From positions 1 to 8,329 of the forward strand of contig QHYA01000200.1 of the NCBI GenBank assembly GCA_003223995.1: a DNA stretch of 8,329 bases, written 5' to 3'. Shown piece after piece: positions 1 to 6,606 of this stretch; position 1 is the first letter of the stretch, and each line of letters starts with the position of its first letter. This DNA comes from Acidobacteriota bacterium. GTDB lineage: Bacteria; Acidobacteriota; Polarisedimenticolia; QHYA01. A program made the translations under genes and the position numbers. The notes under the pieces are model-generated. The model searched no databases. It was not told where the DNA came from and was given only the letters and a program-made list of their open reading frames with translations.

Positions 1-1956
1 CACGTCGGTACTCGGGTTGAGATAGTCGAACAGCGTGACCCTCTGCCCCGTGCCGGGCACCAGGCCCCGGACGGGGACGAACCGGCCGTCCCGGCTCACG
101 GTCTCGATGAGGTGTGCGTTCCGGCGATGGACGAGGGTTCCGCTGATCACGACGCCCCGCCCGATCGCACGGTCGAACCCCAGGACGTACTGATCGAGGG
201 TCGGCTGGCGGATGTGCCGGTCCATCGCGAACTTCTGGCCCGCCACCGACGACAGGGTCTCCGTGTAGCCGCTCGTATCGAACGTCCGCTTCGTGGTGAG
301 CGGCCCGATCGCCGACGGGTCCATGTCGTAGTAGAAGGCCGCGTAGAGGGCCTCGGCGTAGCGGCCGTAGTGCGCCCTCAGGATGGACCGGCCATCGCCA
401 CGCAGGTCCCACGCGAAACCGAGGCGCGGGGAGAGCGGGCTCGTCCTGAACACGGTTCCGCTGGACACAATGCCCCGGTTCACGTCCAGGCGCAGGCCCG
501 GGTTCAGCGTGAAGCGAGGGGTGATCCCCCACGAGTCCTGAGCGTAGAGCGAGATGCGCTCGTTACGGGCACGGATGTCCGAGGCCCCTCCGAACGAGCC
601 GAGGGTGTAGAAGTCGGGCTGGCCCGTGCTGGGATCGATCACGGGGCCGTTCTTGTCGACGAAGAACGCCCCGCCCGGGAAGCCGGTGCGGTTGTGCACG
701 GTGGAGCGTTCGATCTCCGTTCCGACCTTGAACTCGTGATCGCCCGCGGGTGCGCCCACGTGATGGATGAACGAGGCGTTGACCTGATTGCGGATGCGGT
801 CCCGCAGCTCGAACAGCCGCGCGTTGCCGGAGGCGAGGTCGGTCTCCGCGTCCAGATGGCCGGGAACGGAGAACCCGTTGTGGGGGATGAAGTGCTGCTG
901 CCCGGTGTAGCCGCCCCACGCCACGGTCAGGATCGAGCTGTCCGAGAGCACCGACCTCCACGACAGATTCCATACGAGCTCGGGATTGTCCTCCCCCGTG
1001 GTGGCCTCCAGGGGCGTGAAGGCGTCTCCGTCGCGCCCGATGATCTGGCCCGAGACGAAGTACCACAACCTGTCCCTGCGGATCGGCCCCCCGGCCTGGA
1101 CGACCGCGTCCGCGTGCTGCTGGATCGTCGCCGAGAGGTCGCGGGACCGGGTATTGGAGCCGGTGATGGCCCTGCCGGCGTAGATGATCTCCGCCATGCC
1201 GGAGGGATCGTTTCCGCCCGAACGGGTCACGCTGTTGAACACGACGCCGGTGAACTCCCCGTACTCCGCCGGCGCCCCGAGACCCACGAGGTCGACCGAC
1301 TCGATGAGGGTGTAGTTGAAGAACGACCAGGGCACCCCTCCCTCGGGATCCGAGATGTCGACCCCATCCATCTCGTAGGAGTTGCCGGACTCCTCCGCTC
1401 CTCCGTAGGCCGACTCGAGGTTGATGCCCGGCGCGAGGTCGAGGATATGCGAGGTGTCCCTGTCGGTCGGGATGTTCTCGAGGAACTCCGGTGGAAGCAC
1501 GGTCGTCGTCGCGGAGCTTCGCGGGTCGATCGCGATCGGCTGGGCGCTAACGCCCACCGTTTCCTCGCCGGCATAGGGCGTCAGATGGATCGGGGCCTCG
1601 GTGCCCATGCCGGCCGACAGCAGGACGCCCTCGATCCGGAGCGTCCTGTAACCCGTCAGCCTGGCCGAGATGGTATACGCCCCCGGCGGCAGCTCCGGGA
1701 AGCGGTATCTCCCGTCCCTGTCCGCGACGGCCGCCCGCGGGCCCCCGATGAGGGCCGGGCTCTCGATCTGGACGATCGTTCCGGGCAGCGGGGCGTCGTC
1801 CTCGCCTACGACGCGGCCACCCAGCCCACCGGTCGTGCGGCTCTGCGCGGAGGCCCCGCCGGAGACGAGGAGACCGAGGACGGCGGCCACGGCGATCGCG
1901 GGGGCCAGGGGCCGGCGGCGCCGGAGGAATGCGGATCGGATGCTGGAGGCGATCAC
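1..1956 (-). CDS. TonB-dependent receptor, Oar-like (C-terminus outside window)
   Basis: Outer-membrane beta-barrel receptor that would import a ligand using TonB energy; the ligand is unknown. The frame is open from GTG 1956 to base 1, giving 652 residues; the rest of the barrel is beyond the edge. Residues 1-37 are a signal peptide (arginine run at 12-15, hydrophobic 17-32, ASA before Q38). Residues about 45-125 form a carboxypeptidase-regulatory-like domain (DGRYRFPELPPGAYT at 81-95). A plug follows at about 140-260, with EMDGVDISDP starting at 195 and EYGEFTGVVFNSVTRSGG near its end. Barrel strands include GFAWDLRGDGRSILR from 513, characteristic of this group. No TonB box was recognised. 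The start is well fixed: upstream in this frame there is only a stop at 2004-2002 and no ATG, GTG or TTG before GTG 1956. That GTG overlaps the stop of the upstream gene (GTGA) and has no clear Shine-Dalgarno of its own, which suggests coupled translation. Confidence 0.9.
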   Translation of the reverse strand, partial: MIASSIRSAFLRRRRPLAPAIAVAAVLGLLVSGGASAQSRTTGGLGGRVVGEDDAPLPGTIVQIESPALIGGPRAAVADRDGRYRFPELPPGAYTISARLTGYRTLRIEGVLLSAGMGTEAPIHLTPYAGEETVGVSAQPIAIDPRSSATTTVLPPEFLENIPTDRDTSHILDLAPGINLESAYGGAEESGNSYEMDGVDISDPEGGVPWSFFNYTLIESVDLVGLGAPAEYGEFTGVVFNSVTRSGGNDPSGMAEIIYAGRAITGSNTRSRDLSATIQQHADAVVQAGGPIRRDRLWYFVSGQIIGRDGDAFTPLEATTGEDNPELVWNLSWRSVLSDSSILTVAWGGYTGQQHFIPHNGFSVPGHLDAETDLASGNARLFELRDRIRNQVNASFIHHVGAPAGDHEFKVGTEIERSTVHNRTGFPGGAFFVDKNGPVIDPSTGQPDFYTLGSFGGASDIRARNERISLYAQDSWGITPRFTLNPGLRLDVNRGIVSSGTVFRTSPLSPRLGFAWDLRGDGRSILRAHYGRYAEALYAAFYYDMDPSAIGPLTTKRTFDTSGYTETLSSVAGQKFAMDRHIRQPTLDQYVLGFDRAIGRGVVISGTLVHRRNAHLIETVSRDGRFVPVRGLVPGTGQRVTLFDYLNPSTDV

Positions 1957-2684
1957 GGCTTCTGCGCGCCGACCGTTCCGTACTTCGTCAGGAGCAGGTC
2001 CTCATCCTGGACGGTGCCGATCCCGCGCGCGAAGATCTTGTACTCCTTGGCGTGAGGTTCGAGGGGCGTCGTCTCTTCTATCTTCACGCAGTCCTGGAAG
2101 GATCCCGCGGGTGTCTTCACGGACTCGCTGTCGCTCACGACCTCGACGCGGTCCATCGCCGCCCCAGGGGCGACCTCCTGGTAGAAGCGCGCTCCCAGCA
2201 GCGGCCGGGCGGGCATGAAGAGGCCGGCCTTCGCCCCTCCCTTGCCGGCCGCCCATGCTCCCTCGTGGCCGGAGACTTTCCCGCTCTCGTAGGTGTCCGT
2301 CTCCTCCCCGAAGTAGAAAACGTCGTTTCCCGGACCGCAGTCGGCGTAGAAGTTTCGCGAGATCTCGGCGAGCTGTCCGTTCTTGCTCTCCCGTTCCTCG
2401 ACGACCCGGGTCTCGACTCCGCCGAGCGTCTTCGTCTCGTTCAGGACCGTGATCTCCAGGTGCGTGCGGTCCTTTCCCTCCCTGCCGTCCAGGACCTGCC
2501 GGTAGCCGGGCTCGAGTATGAAGAAGTCGTTCCTGCCGGTCGAGGACCATCGGCAAGCCGACGTATCGAACCTCTCCGTCCACTGCTTCGACTCCTTGTT
2601 CGCTCCGGCGGCGGCGAGCTTCCCGGAGGAGCTGGAGAGGATCGGGACAGCCGCGAGCATGAGCACGACTCCGAGCTTCTTCAC
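1953..2684 (-). CDS. secreted protein of unknown function, paralogue of the divergent gene
   Basis: A 243-residue protein with an N-terminal signal peptide (KK, then a hydrophobic stretch at about residues 4-16, cleavage probably between 20 and 28), so likely periplasmic or exported. I do not recognise a named domain. It aligns along its length with the plus-strand protein at 2861-3574: NDFFILEPG (51-59) matches NPYFPLVPG, VFYFGEE (122-128) matches VWYFGED, GHEGAWAAG matches SHEGSWEAG, and TTPLEPHAKEYKIFA matches TSPLDPHVVELKYYA. The GTG start is supported by AAAGGAG at 2698-2692, 7 bases upstream. The stop overlaps the GTG of the TonB receptor by four bases, so the two probably share an mRNA and perhaps a function at the cell envelope, such as handling the receptor's ligand; that role is inference. 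Cysteines are at 43, in the YADCGPG segment just before VFYFGEE, and in FQDCVKI. Confidence 0.85.
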   Translation of the reverse strand: MKKLGVVLMLAAVPILSSSSGKLAAAGANKESKQWTERFDTSACRWSSTGRNDFFILEPGYRQVLDGREGKDRTHLEITVLNETKTLGGVETRVVEERESKNGQLAEISRNFYADCGPGNDVFYFGEETDTYESGKVSGHEGAWAAGKGGAKAGLFMPARPLLGARFYQEVAPGAAMDRVEVVSDSESVKTPAGSFQDCVKIEETTPLEPHAKEYKIFARGIGTVQDEDLLLTKYGTVGAQKP

Positions 2685-2728
2685 GATGGGACTCCTTTCA
2701 CCGCGGCGAGATCATCCCGCCTCCGCGA

Positions 2729-2734
2729 ATTCTA
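2729..2734 (-). promoter_or_regulatory. candidate -10 hexamer for the minus-strand operon
   Basis: On the minus strand the bases read TAGAAT, one mismatch from TATAAT, about 45 bases before the GTG at 2684. No TTGACA-like -35 lies at the right distance. That region is instead occupied by the 11-base-period direct repeats, as at promoters where an activator replaces the -35 contact. It is a short motif seen by eye only. Confidence 0.3.
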
Positions 2735-2744
2735 GGCCGGAGCG

Positions 2745-2763
2745 CTGAACGGTTCCTGAACGG
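2745..2763 (-). promoter_or_regulatory. tandem 8-base direct repeats, 11-base period (OmpR/PhoB-type site)
   Basis: On the minus strand CCGTTCAG occurs at 2763-2756 and again at 2752-2745, identical in all eight bases and offset by 11. OmpR/PhoB-family response regulators bind head-to-tail half-sites with this period, and the GTTCA core resembles actinobacterial PHO and RegX3 boxes. The repeat ends 10 bases upstream of the candidate -10 at 2734-2729, where activator boxes replace a -35. It lies between two divergent paralogous genes and could control either or both. The regulator is not in the window; assignment to a family is inference from spacing. Confidence 0.4.
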
Positions 2764-2860
2764 AGCGCAGGTACGCCTGGCGCCGTCGTCTTCCCCGTCG
2801 TATATGGGGATCAGGCGCTCGAATGCATCGGTGCCTTTTCTTGAAACAGGAGGCCGAGAA

Positions 2861-3574
2861 ATGAAAACACTCCGTTCGATCTCCCCGGTCATCGCCGTCG
2901 CCGCAGCGTCTCTGGCGGCGTTGTCGAGCCACGCGGCAACCCAGCCCTGTCCCTCGTCGATCGACCCATCGCAGTTCGTCTCTCGCATAGACAACCCCTA
3001 CTTCCCGCTCGTTCCGGGCACGACGTTCTTCTACGAAGGCCAGAAGGACGGGATCCCTGCTCGCGACGAGTTCTTCGTCACCAAGGACGTCAAGAAGATC
3101 CTCGGTGTGACCACCACCGTCATCCGGGACCGAGCGTTCGAGAACAACCAGCTCGTCGAGGAGACGTTCGACTGGTTCGCTCAGGACGTGGACGGAAACG
3201 TCTGGTACTTCGGCGAGGACGCGACCGAGTTCCAGAACGGCGTTCCGGTGAGTCACGAGGGCTCCTGGGAGGCCGGAGTGGACGGGGCGATGCCCGGAAT
3301 CGTCATGGAGGCGCATCCACGGGTCGGGGACAGCTATAAGCAGGAGTGCGCGGCGGGCGTCGCCGAGGACGAGGCGAAGGTGCAGAGCGTGAACAAGTCG
3401 CTCTGCGTCCGCTACGGCTGCTTCGACGACGTGGTCCAGACGAGGGAGACCTCTCCCCTCGACCCCCACGTCGTCGAGCTGAAGTATTACGCTCCGGACG
3501 TCGGCTTCATCCAGGGCGACATGGTCAAGGGAGGATCGGAGCACACCGAGCTGGTTTCCATCTCGAAGAAGTAG
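2861..3574 (+). CDS. secreted protein of unknown function, NPYFPL/WYFGED family
   Basis: A 237-residue exported protein. ATG 2861 is chosen because AGGAGG sits at 2848-2853, 7 bases upstream, and is followed by a standard signal peptide (MKTLRS, hydrophobic 10-21, SHA before A26). The frame also contains an ATG at 2804, but this would bury the signal peptide and lacks a good ribosome site. Landmarks are NPYFPLVPGT (45-54), WYFGED (115-120), SHEGSWEAG (131-139) and SPLDPHVVELKYYAP near the C-terminus. From memory, these motifs recur in uncharacterised proteins of several environmental phyla; I know no function. Mature-chain cysteines at 30, 163, 182 and 187 could form disulfides in the periplasm. 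It is transcribed away from its paralogue at 1953-2684 and is separated by about 205 bases from the efflux cluster downstream, so it is probably its own unit. Confidence 0.88.
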   Translation: MKTLRSISPVIAVAAASLAALSSHAATQPCPSSIDPSQFVSRIDNPYFPLVPGTTFFYEGQKDGIPARDEFFVTKDVKKILGVTTTVIRDRAFENNQLVEETFDWFAQDVDGNVWYFGEDATEFQNGVPVSHEGSWEAGVDGAMPGIVMEAHPRVGDSYKQECAAGVAEDEAKVQSVNKSLCVRYGCFDDVVQTRETSPLDPHVVELKYYAPDVGFIQGDMVKGGSEHTELVSISKK

Positions 3575-3618
3575 GGCTCGGGGGGATCTGTCCCTGTGGC
3601 GCGGAAATACCTCCAACT

Positions 3619-3634
3619 TGTCGATTTTTCGACA
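3619..3634. promoter_or_regulatory. perfect palindrome, 6-base arms and 4-base centre
   Basis: The sequence TGTCGA-TTTT-TCGACA is a perfect inverted repeat. It lies 45 bases after the stop of the secreted-protein gene and about 145 bases before the first gene of the efflux cluster. It resembles an operator or an upstream activator site for a dimeric regulator. It is about 135 bases upstream of the start point predicted from the sigma-54-like element, a usual place for an enhancer-binding protein. A terminator role is less likely, because the stem is only six pairs and no T-run follows. Confidence 0.4.
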
Positions 3635-3735
3635 CCGGGAGTGCCGGTCACGTCCCGTCGTCCCGCTTCTCCTCCGGCGCCCGAAGTCCCCTCGATGCAA
3701 CGCCTTCGCAGCGCCACTCGCACCCGCTCGCCGGC

Positions 3736-3750
3736 TGGCACGTCTCTTGA
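3736..3750 (+). promoter_or_regulatory. candidate sigma-54 (RpoN) promoter of the efflux cluster
   Basis: The bases read TGGCAC, five bases, then TTGA. The RpoN consensus is TGGCAC-N5-TTGC, so the -24 element and the spacing are exact and the only mismatch is the final base of the -12 element (A for C). Transcription would start near 3762, leaving a short leader that still contains the AGGAG at 3769-3773 and the ATG at 3780. The mismatch falls on a strongly conserved position, so this is a suggestion. Confidence 0.35.
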
Positions 3751-3779
3751 GATGACCGTGGGGCCGAGAGGAGCGGACA

Positions 3780-4016
3780 ATGAGTCAACGCAGTGTCGAG
3801 CGAATCATCGGGCGGCTGGTGACGGACGAGGCGTTTCGCCGCCGGTTTGCCGAGGATCCGCGAACCACACTTCAGGAGCTTGCGGAAGGGGGCGTGGAGC
3901 TGACCTCCTGCGAGCTGGGGGCGCTCGCCTCCATCGATCGCCGCCTCGTCGCATTCTTCGCTGACGCGCTCGACCCGCGGCTGCAAAAGTCCGACCTCAA
4001 GAGAGGCGTGCAATGA
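3780..4016 (+). CDS. small RiPP-leader-like protein (Franean1_4349-like), first gene of efflux cluster
   Basis: A 78-residue, mostly helical cytoplasmic protein without signal peptide or membrane segment. SVERIIGRLVTDEAFRRRFAEDP (residues 5-27), then LQEL and ELTSCELGAL (40-49), then ALDPRLQ (63-69) follow the layout I know from small proteins called Franean1_4349 family RiPPs, related to Nif11/NHLP-type leaders. In those, the leader is followed by a core peptide that enzymes modify. Here only about nine residues (KSDLKRGVQ) follow DPRLQ, with no Cys, Thr or aromatic-rich core; the single Cys is residue 44, inside the helical domain. No modifying enzyme or peptidase is in the window. AGGAG at 3769-3773 lies 6 bases before ATG 3780. 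The stop overlaps the next ATG (ATGA), so it is translationally coupled to the TolC-like gene. It may be a regulator, a pump accessory protein, or a degenerate precursor; function unknown. Confidence 0.8.
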   Translation: MSQRSVERIIGRLVTDEAFRRRFAEDPRTTLQELAEGGVELTSCELGALASIDRRLVAFFADALDPRLQKSDLKRGVQ

Positions 4017-5461
4017 GACCCGGCCCGCTGGTCCGGGTCTTCGTGTTGCTCGGCATCCTTCCTCGCGCTTTGGGGACGGCGACGGGGGCCGAGCGCGCTC
4101 TCACCCTCGACGAGGCGACGGCCTTGGCCATCGAGAAGAACCAAGGTCTCTTCATCGAGCGGGAGTCGCTGGCTGCAGCAAGGGCCGCCGTGACAGGAGC
4201 GAAGGGCGCCTACGATCCCGTCCTGGAGCTCACCAGCGGATGGCGGCGGGCGAGCGATCCGATCAACTCGGCGTTCTCCGGCGCTCCGGAGGGACGAGCC
4301 GCACCCACGACGAGGACCTCCGATGCCGGCGTGTCGGTCAGACAGCTCCTTCCCACGGGCGGCTCCTTGTCTTTCCAGGCGGCGGCGATCCGTGAGAAGA
4401 CCGACGGGGCCTTCGCTCTGCTGTCACCGGCATACCGAACACAGGTGGGAGTGGAGCTGCGGCAGCCTCTCCTGCGCAATCGCACGGTGGACGCCGCCCG
4501 GTTCACCGTGCGCGCCGCCGTCTCGGACCGCGAGGGAGCCGTCGCCTCCCTGCGGCGCACGATTACCGAGACCGTTGCGGATGTCGAGCGCGCCTACTGG
4601 AAGCTTGCAGCCAGCCGTCTCGAAGTCGGGGTGCGCGAGGAGGCCCTCCGGCTCGCGGAGGAGCAGCTCGCTGAGACGCGCAAGCGCATCGAGAGCGGCA
4701 TCGCCCCCGAGACCGAGATCGCTCAGCCACGCGCGGAGCTGGAACGGCGGCGGGGCGAGTTTCTCACATCGCGGGAGTCGGCTTCCCGCGCAGAGAACGA
4801 TCTCAAGCTCCTGATCCTGGGGGACGCCGACGACCCTCTCTGGATGGAGCAACTGGCTCCGGCCGACGACGTGGCGATGGAGGTCGTTGCAGTGGACGTC
4901 CCAGCCTCGCTGGAGCGTGCCCTGGCGTCCCGCCCTGAGCTGAAGACCGCGAGTCTGACCGGGCTCCCGGTGGAGCTCCCGCCCGGGCTCGAGGGAGGCC
5001 TGGGGCAGTCCTTCGAGACGCTCCGCGAAGGGGACTTCGACGATGTCCGGGCCTCCGTGGTGTTCGCGATCCCCATCGGCAACCGGACGGCGCGGGCAGC
5101 CGCGGCGAGGGCCGGAAGCTTCGAGCAACAGGCCGAAGCGGACCTCCGCCGGATCCGCGAGACGGTCAAGGCCGAGATCCTCGACGCCGCAGCCGCGCTG
5201 GAGACCGCGGGGCAGAGGATCGAGGCGGCCCGCGCAGGCCGCAAGGCAGCCGAGGTCCAGCTCGCGGCCGAGCGCGAGCGGTACGCAGTGGGCTTCTCCA
5301 CGAACTTTCTGGTGCTCACGCGCCAGAACGACCTCGCGCGCGCACGACTCGACGAGATCTCGGCCCTCACCGCCTATCGAAATGCGCGCACCGAGATGGC
5401 GCGCGCGACGGGATCGCTGCTCGAGGAGCGGCGCATCGCTGTCGATCGAACCGGGTCCTGA
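4013..5461 (+). CDS. TolC-family outer-membrane efflux channel, with apparent internal deletion
   Basis: Outer-membrane and periplasmic channel component of the tripartite exporter encoded with the next two genes. It is 482 residues. A signal peptide covers about residues 1-26 (TGA before E27) and there is no lipobox Cys, so it is not an acylated OprM-type protein. The first outer-membrane-efflux repeat spans about residues 30-230 (LTLDEATALAIEKN near the start; long amphipathic helix with VERAYWKLAASR and LAEEQLAETRKRIESG). The second spans about 290-470, ending in the helix ERYAVGFSTNFLVLTRQNDL. Between RPELKTA and GLPVELPPGLEGGLG (junction near residue 313) I would expect a helix plus a beta strand of roughly 40 residues that is absent. 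ATG 4013 overlaps the upstream stop (ATGA) and GAGAGG at 4001-4006 is 6 bases upstream. Confidence 0.9.
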   Translation: MRPGPLVRVFVLLGILPRALGTATGAERALTLDEATALAIEKNQGLFIERESLAAARAAVTGAKGAYDPVLELTSGWRRASDPINSAFSGAPEGRAAPTTRTSDAGVSVRQLLPTGGSLSFQAAAIREKTDGAFALLSPAYRTQVGVELRQPLLRNRTVDAARFTVRAAVSDREGAVASLRRTITETVADVERAYWKLAASRLEVGVREEALRLAEEQLAETRKRIESGIAPETEIAQPRAELERRRGEFLTSRESASRAENDLKLLILGDADDPLWMEQLAPADDVAMEVVAVDVPASLERALASRPELKTASLTGLPVELPPGLEGGLGQSFETLREGDFDDVRASVVFAIPIGNRTARAAAARAGSFEQQAEADLRRIRETVKAEILDAAAALETAGQRIEAARAGRKAAEVQLAAERERYAVGFSTNFLVLTRQNDLARARLDEISALTAYRNARTEMARATGSLLEERRIAVDRTGS

Positions 5462-5478
5462 AAGGGAGGCTCTGTCTC

Positions 5479-6606
5479 ATGGCGAGGCGAATGATTCTGA
5501 TGCTGGCCGCAATGGCCCTCTTCATCACGTCCGTCGGCTTCGTGAAGTTCCGGCAGATTCAGGCGGCTGTCGCCCAGGCGTCCTCTTTCCAGCCGCCTCC
5601 AGAGGCCGTCACCACGATCATCGCAGAACAGAAGCTCTGGCCCGACACCATCGACGCCATCGGGACGGTCGTGGCCGCCCGTGGGGTCACCGTAACGGCC
5701 GACCTGCCCGGCATCGTCCAGAAGATCGACTTCGATTCCGGCAGGAAGGTCAGCGCGGGTGACGTCCTGGTGCAATTGGACACCCGCCAGGAGCGAGCGC
5801 AGCTCGCGTCTGCCGAGGCGCAGCGCGACCTCACAGGGCTCAATCTCGAGCGGATGCGGGGACTGCGAGAGAAAGGAGTCGTCTCCCAGGCCGAGTACGA
5901 CCGTGCGGATGCGGATTCGAAGCAGGCGGAGGCCCGGGTCGGCGAGATGCACGCCACGATCGGACGAAAGACGATCCGCGCCCCCTTCACGGGGATTCTG
6001 GGCCTTCGGCAGGTCAACCTGGGGCAGTACCTCAACGGTGGCGATCCGATCGTTCCCCTCCAGTCGCTGGACCCGATCTACGTGAACTTCGCCACACCGC
6101 AGCAGAGGGTGGGCGAGCTGAGGGTCGGCGCCGAGGTACGGGTGGCGGAGGGGGGTCGGTCCCTCGTGAAGGCCGCGGGCCGCATCACCGCCGTCGATTC
6201 GATCGTCGACCAGGCCACACGGAACGTCCAGGCGCAGGCCACCTTCGAGAACCCTGACGGCAAGCTGCACCCGGGCATGTTCGTCGAGGCCCAGATCGTC
6301 CTGGGCGGGGGCCGATCTCTCATCGCGCTTCCGGCCTCCGCGATCAGCTATGCGCCGTATGGCGATTCGATCTTCATCGTGGAAGATGTGAAAGGCCCCG
6401 ACGGCAGGACCTATCGGGGCGTTCGCCAGCAGTTCGTCAAGCTCGGCCCCGCGCGGGGCGATCAGGTGGCGGTGGTTTCCGGCCTCGACGCCGGAAAGGA
6501 AGTCGTCCCCTCGGGGGTCTTCAAGCTGCGCAACGGTGCCTCTGTCCAGGTCAACAACCAGGTTCAACCCGCGAATGATCCGGCCCCCCGTCCGGAGGAG
6601 GGGTGA
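5479..6606 (+). CDS. RND efflux periplasmic adaptor (membrane fusion protein)
   Basis: A 375-residue HlyD/AcrA-type adaptor that links the inner-membrane pump to the TolC-like channel. Residues 6-24 are a hydrophobic N-terminal segment that acts as a signal or single membrane anchor; there is no lipobox Cys. The barrel-sandwich (lipoyl-like) domain has its first half around 75-105 (ADLPGIVQKIDFDSG, then GDVLVQLDTRQE) and its second half from 166 (IRAPFTGILGLRQVNLGQ). A short helical hairpin with EKGVVSQAEYDRA lies between them. The beta-barrel domain follows from about 205 (LDPIYVNFATPQQ), then a membrane-proximal domain that includes IALPASAISY. The start is supported by AGGGAGG at 5463-5469, 9 bases before ATG 5479. 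It begins 17 bases after the channel gene and its stop shares one base with the pump start. Length and domain order are normal for the family. Confidence 0.93.
   Translation: MARRMILMLAAMALFITSVGFVKFRQIQAAVAQASSFQPPPEAVTTIIAEQKLWPDTIDAIGTVVAARGVTVTADLPGIVQKIDFDSGRKVSAGDVLVQLDTRQERAQLASAEAQRDLTGLNLERMRGLREKGVVSQAEYDRADADSKQAEARVGEMHATIGRKTIRAPFTGILGLRQVNLGQYLNGGDPIVPLQSLDPIYVNFATPQQRVGELRVGAEVRVAEGGRSLVKAAGRITAVDSIVDQATRNVQAQATFENPDGKLHPGMFVEAQIVLGGGRSLIALPASAISYAPYGDSIFIVEDVKGPDGRTYRGVRQQFVKLGPARGDQVAVVSGLDAGKEVVPSGVFKLRNGASVQVNNQVQPANDPAPRPEEG

Noticed and set aside
112..2055. 647-residue plus-strand open frame
   Set aside because: It is rich in Arg, Asp, Gly, His and Val with no recognisable domain, and lies antisense to the TonB receptor, whose minus-strand frame has a signal peptide, domain and plug motifs. 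High GC makes such antisense frames common.
2801..2806. TATATG as a -10 for the plus-strand secreted-protein gene
   Set aside because: No acceptable -35 at 16-18 bases, and a short AT motif alone is too weak to list as a promoter.
2804..2860. Upstream ATG that would extend the plus-strand secreted protein by 19 residues
   Set aside because: The extension would place a charged stretch before the signal peptide, and the AGGAGG at 2848-2853 points to ATG 2861.
3619..3634. Palindrome as an intrinsic terminator
   Set aside because: The stem is only six pairs, about half A/T, and no T-run follows it on either strand; the four T residues are in the loop.
2732..3700. 322-residue minus-strand open frame
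   Set aside because: Antisense shadow of the secreted protein at 2861-3574 and its flanks; no signal peptide, ribosome site or domain.
3780..4016. Calling the small protein a genuine RiPP precursor
   Set aside because: There is essentially no core region after the leader-like domain and no modifying enzyme, protease or peptide ABC exporter in the window; only the leader-like resemblance is supported.
5374..6567. 397-residue minus-strand open frame
   Set aside because: Antisense shadow of the periplasmic adaptor, which has clear lipoyl and barrel motifs on the plus strand.
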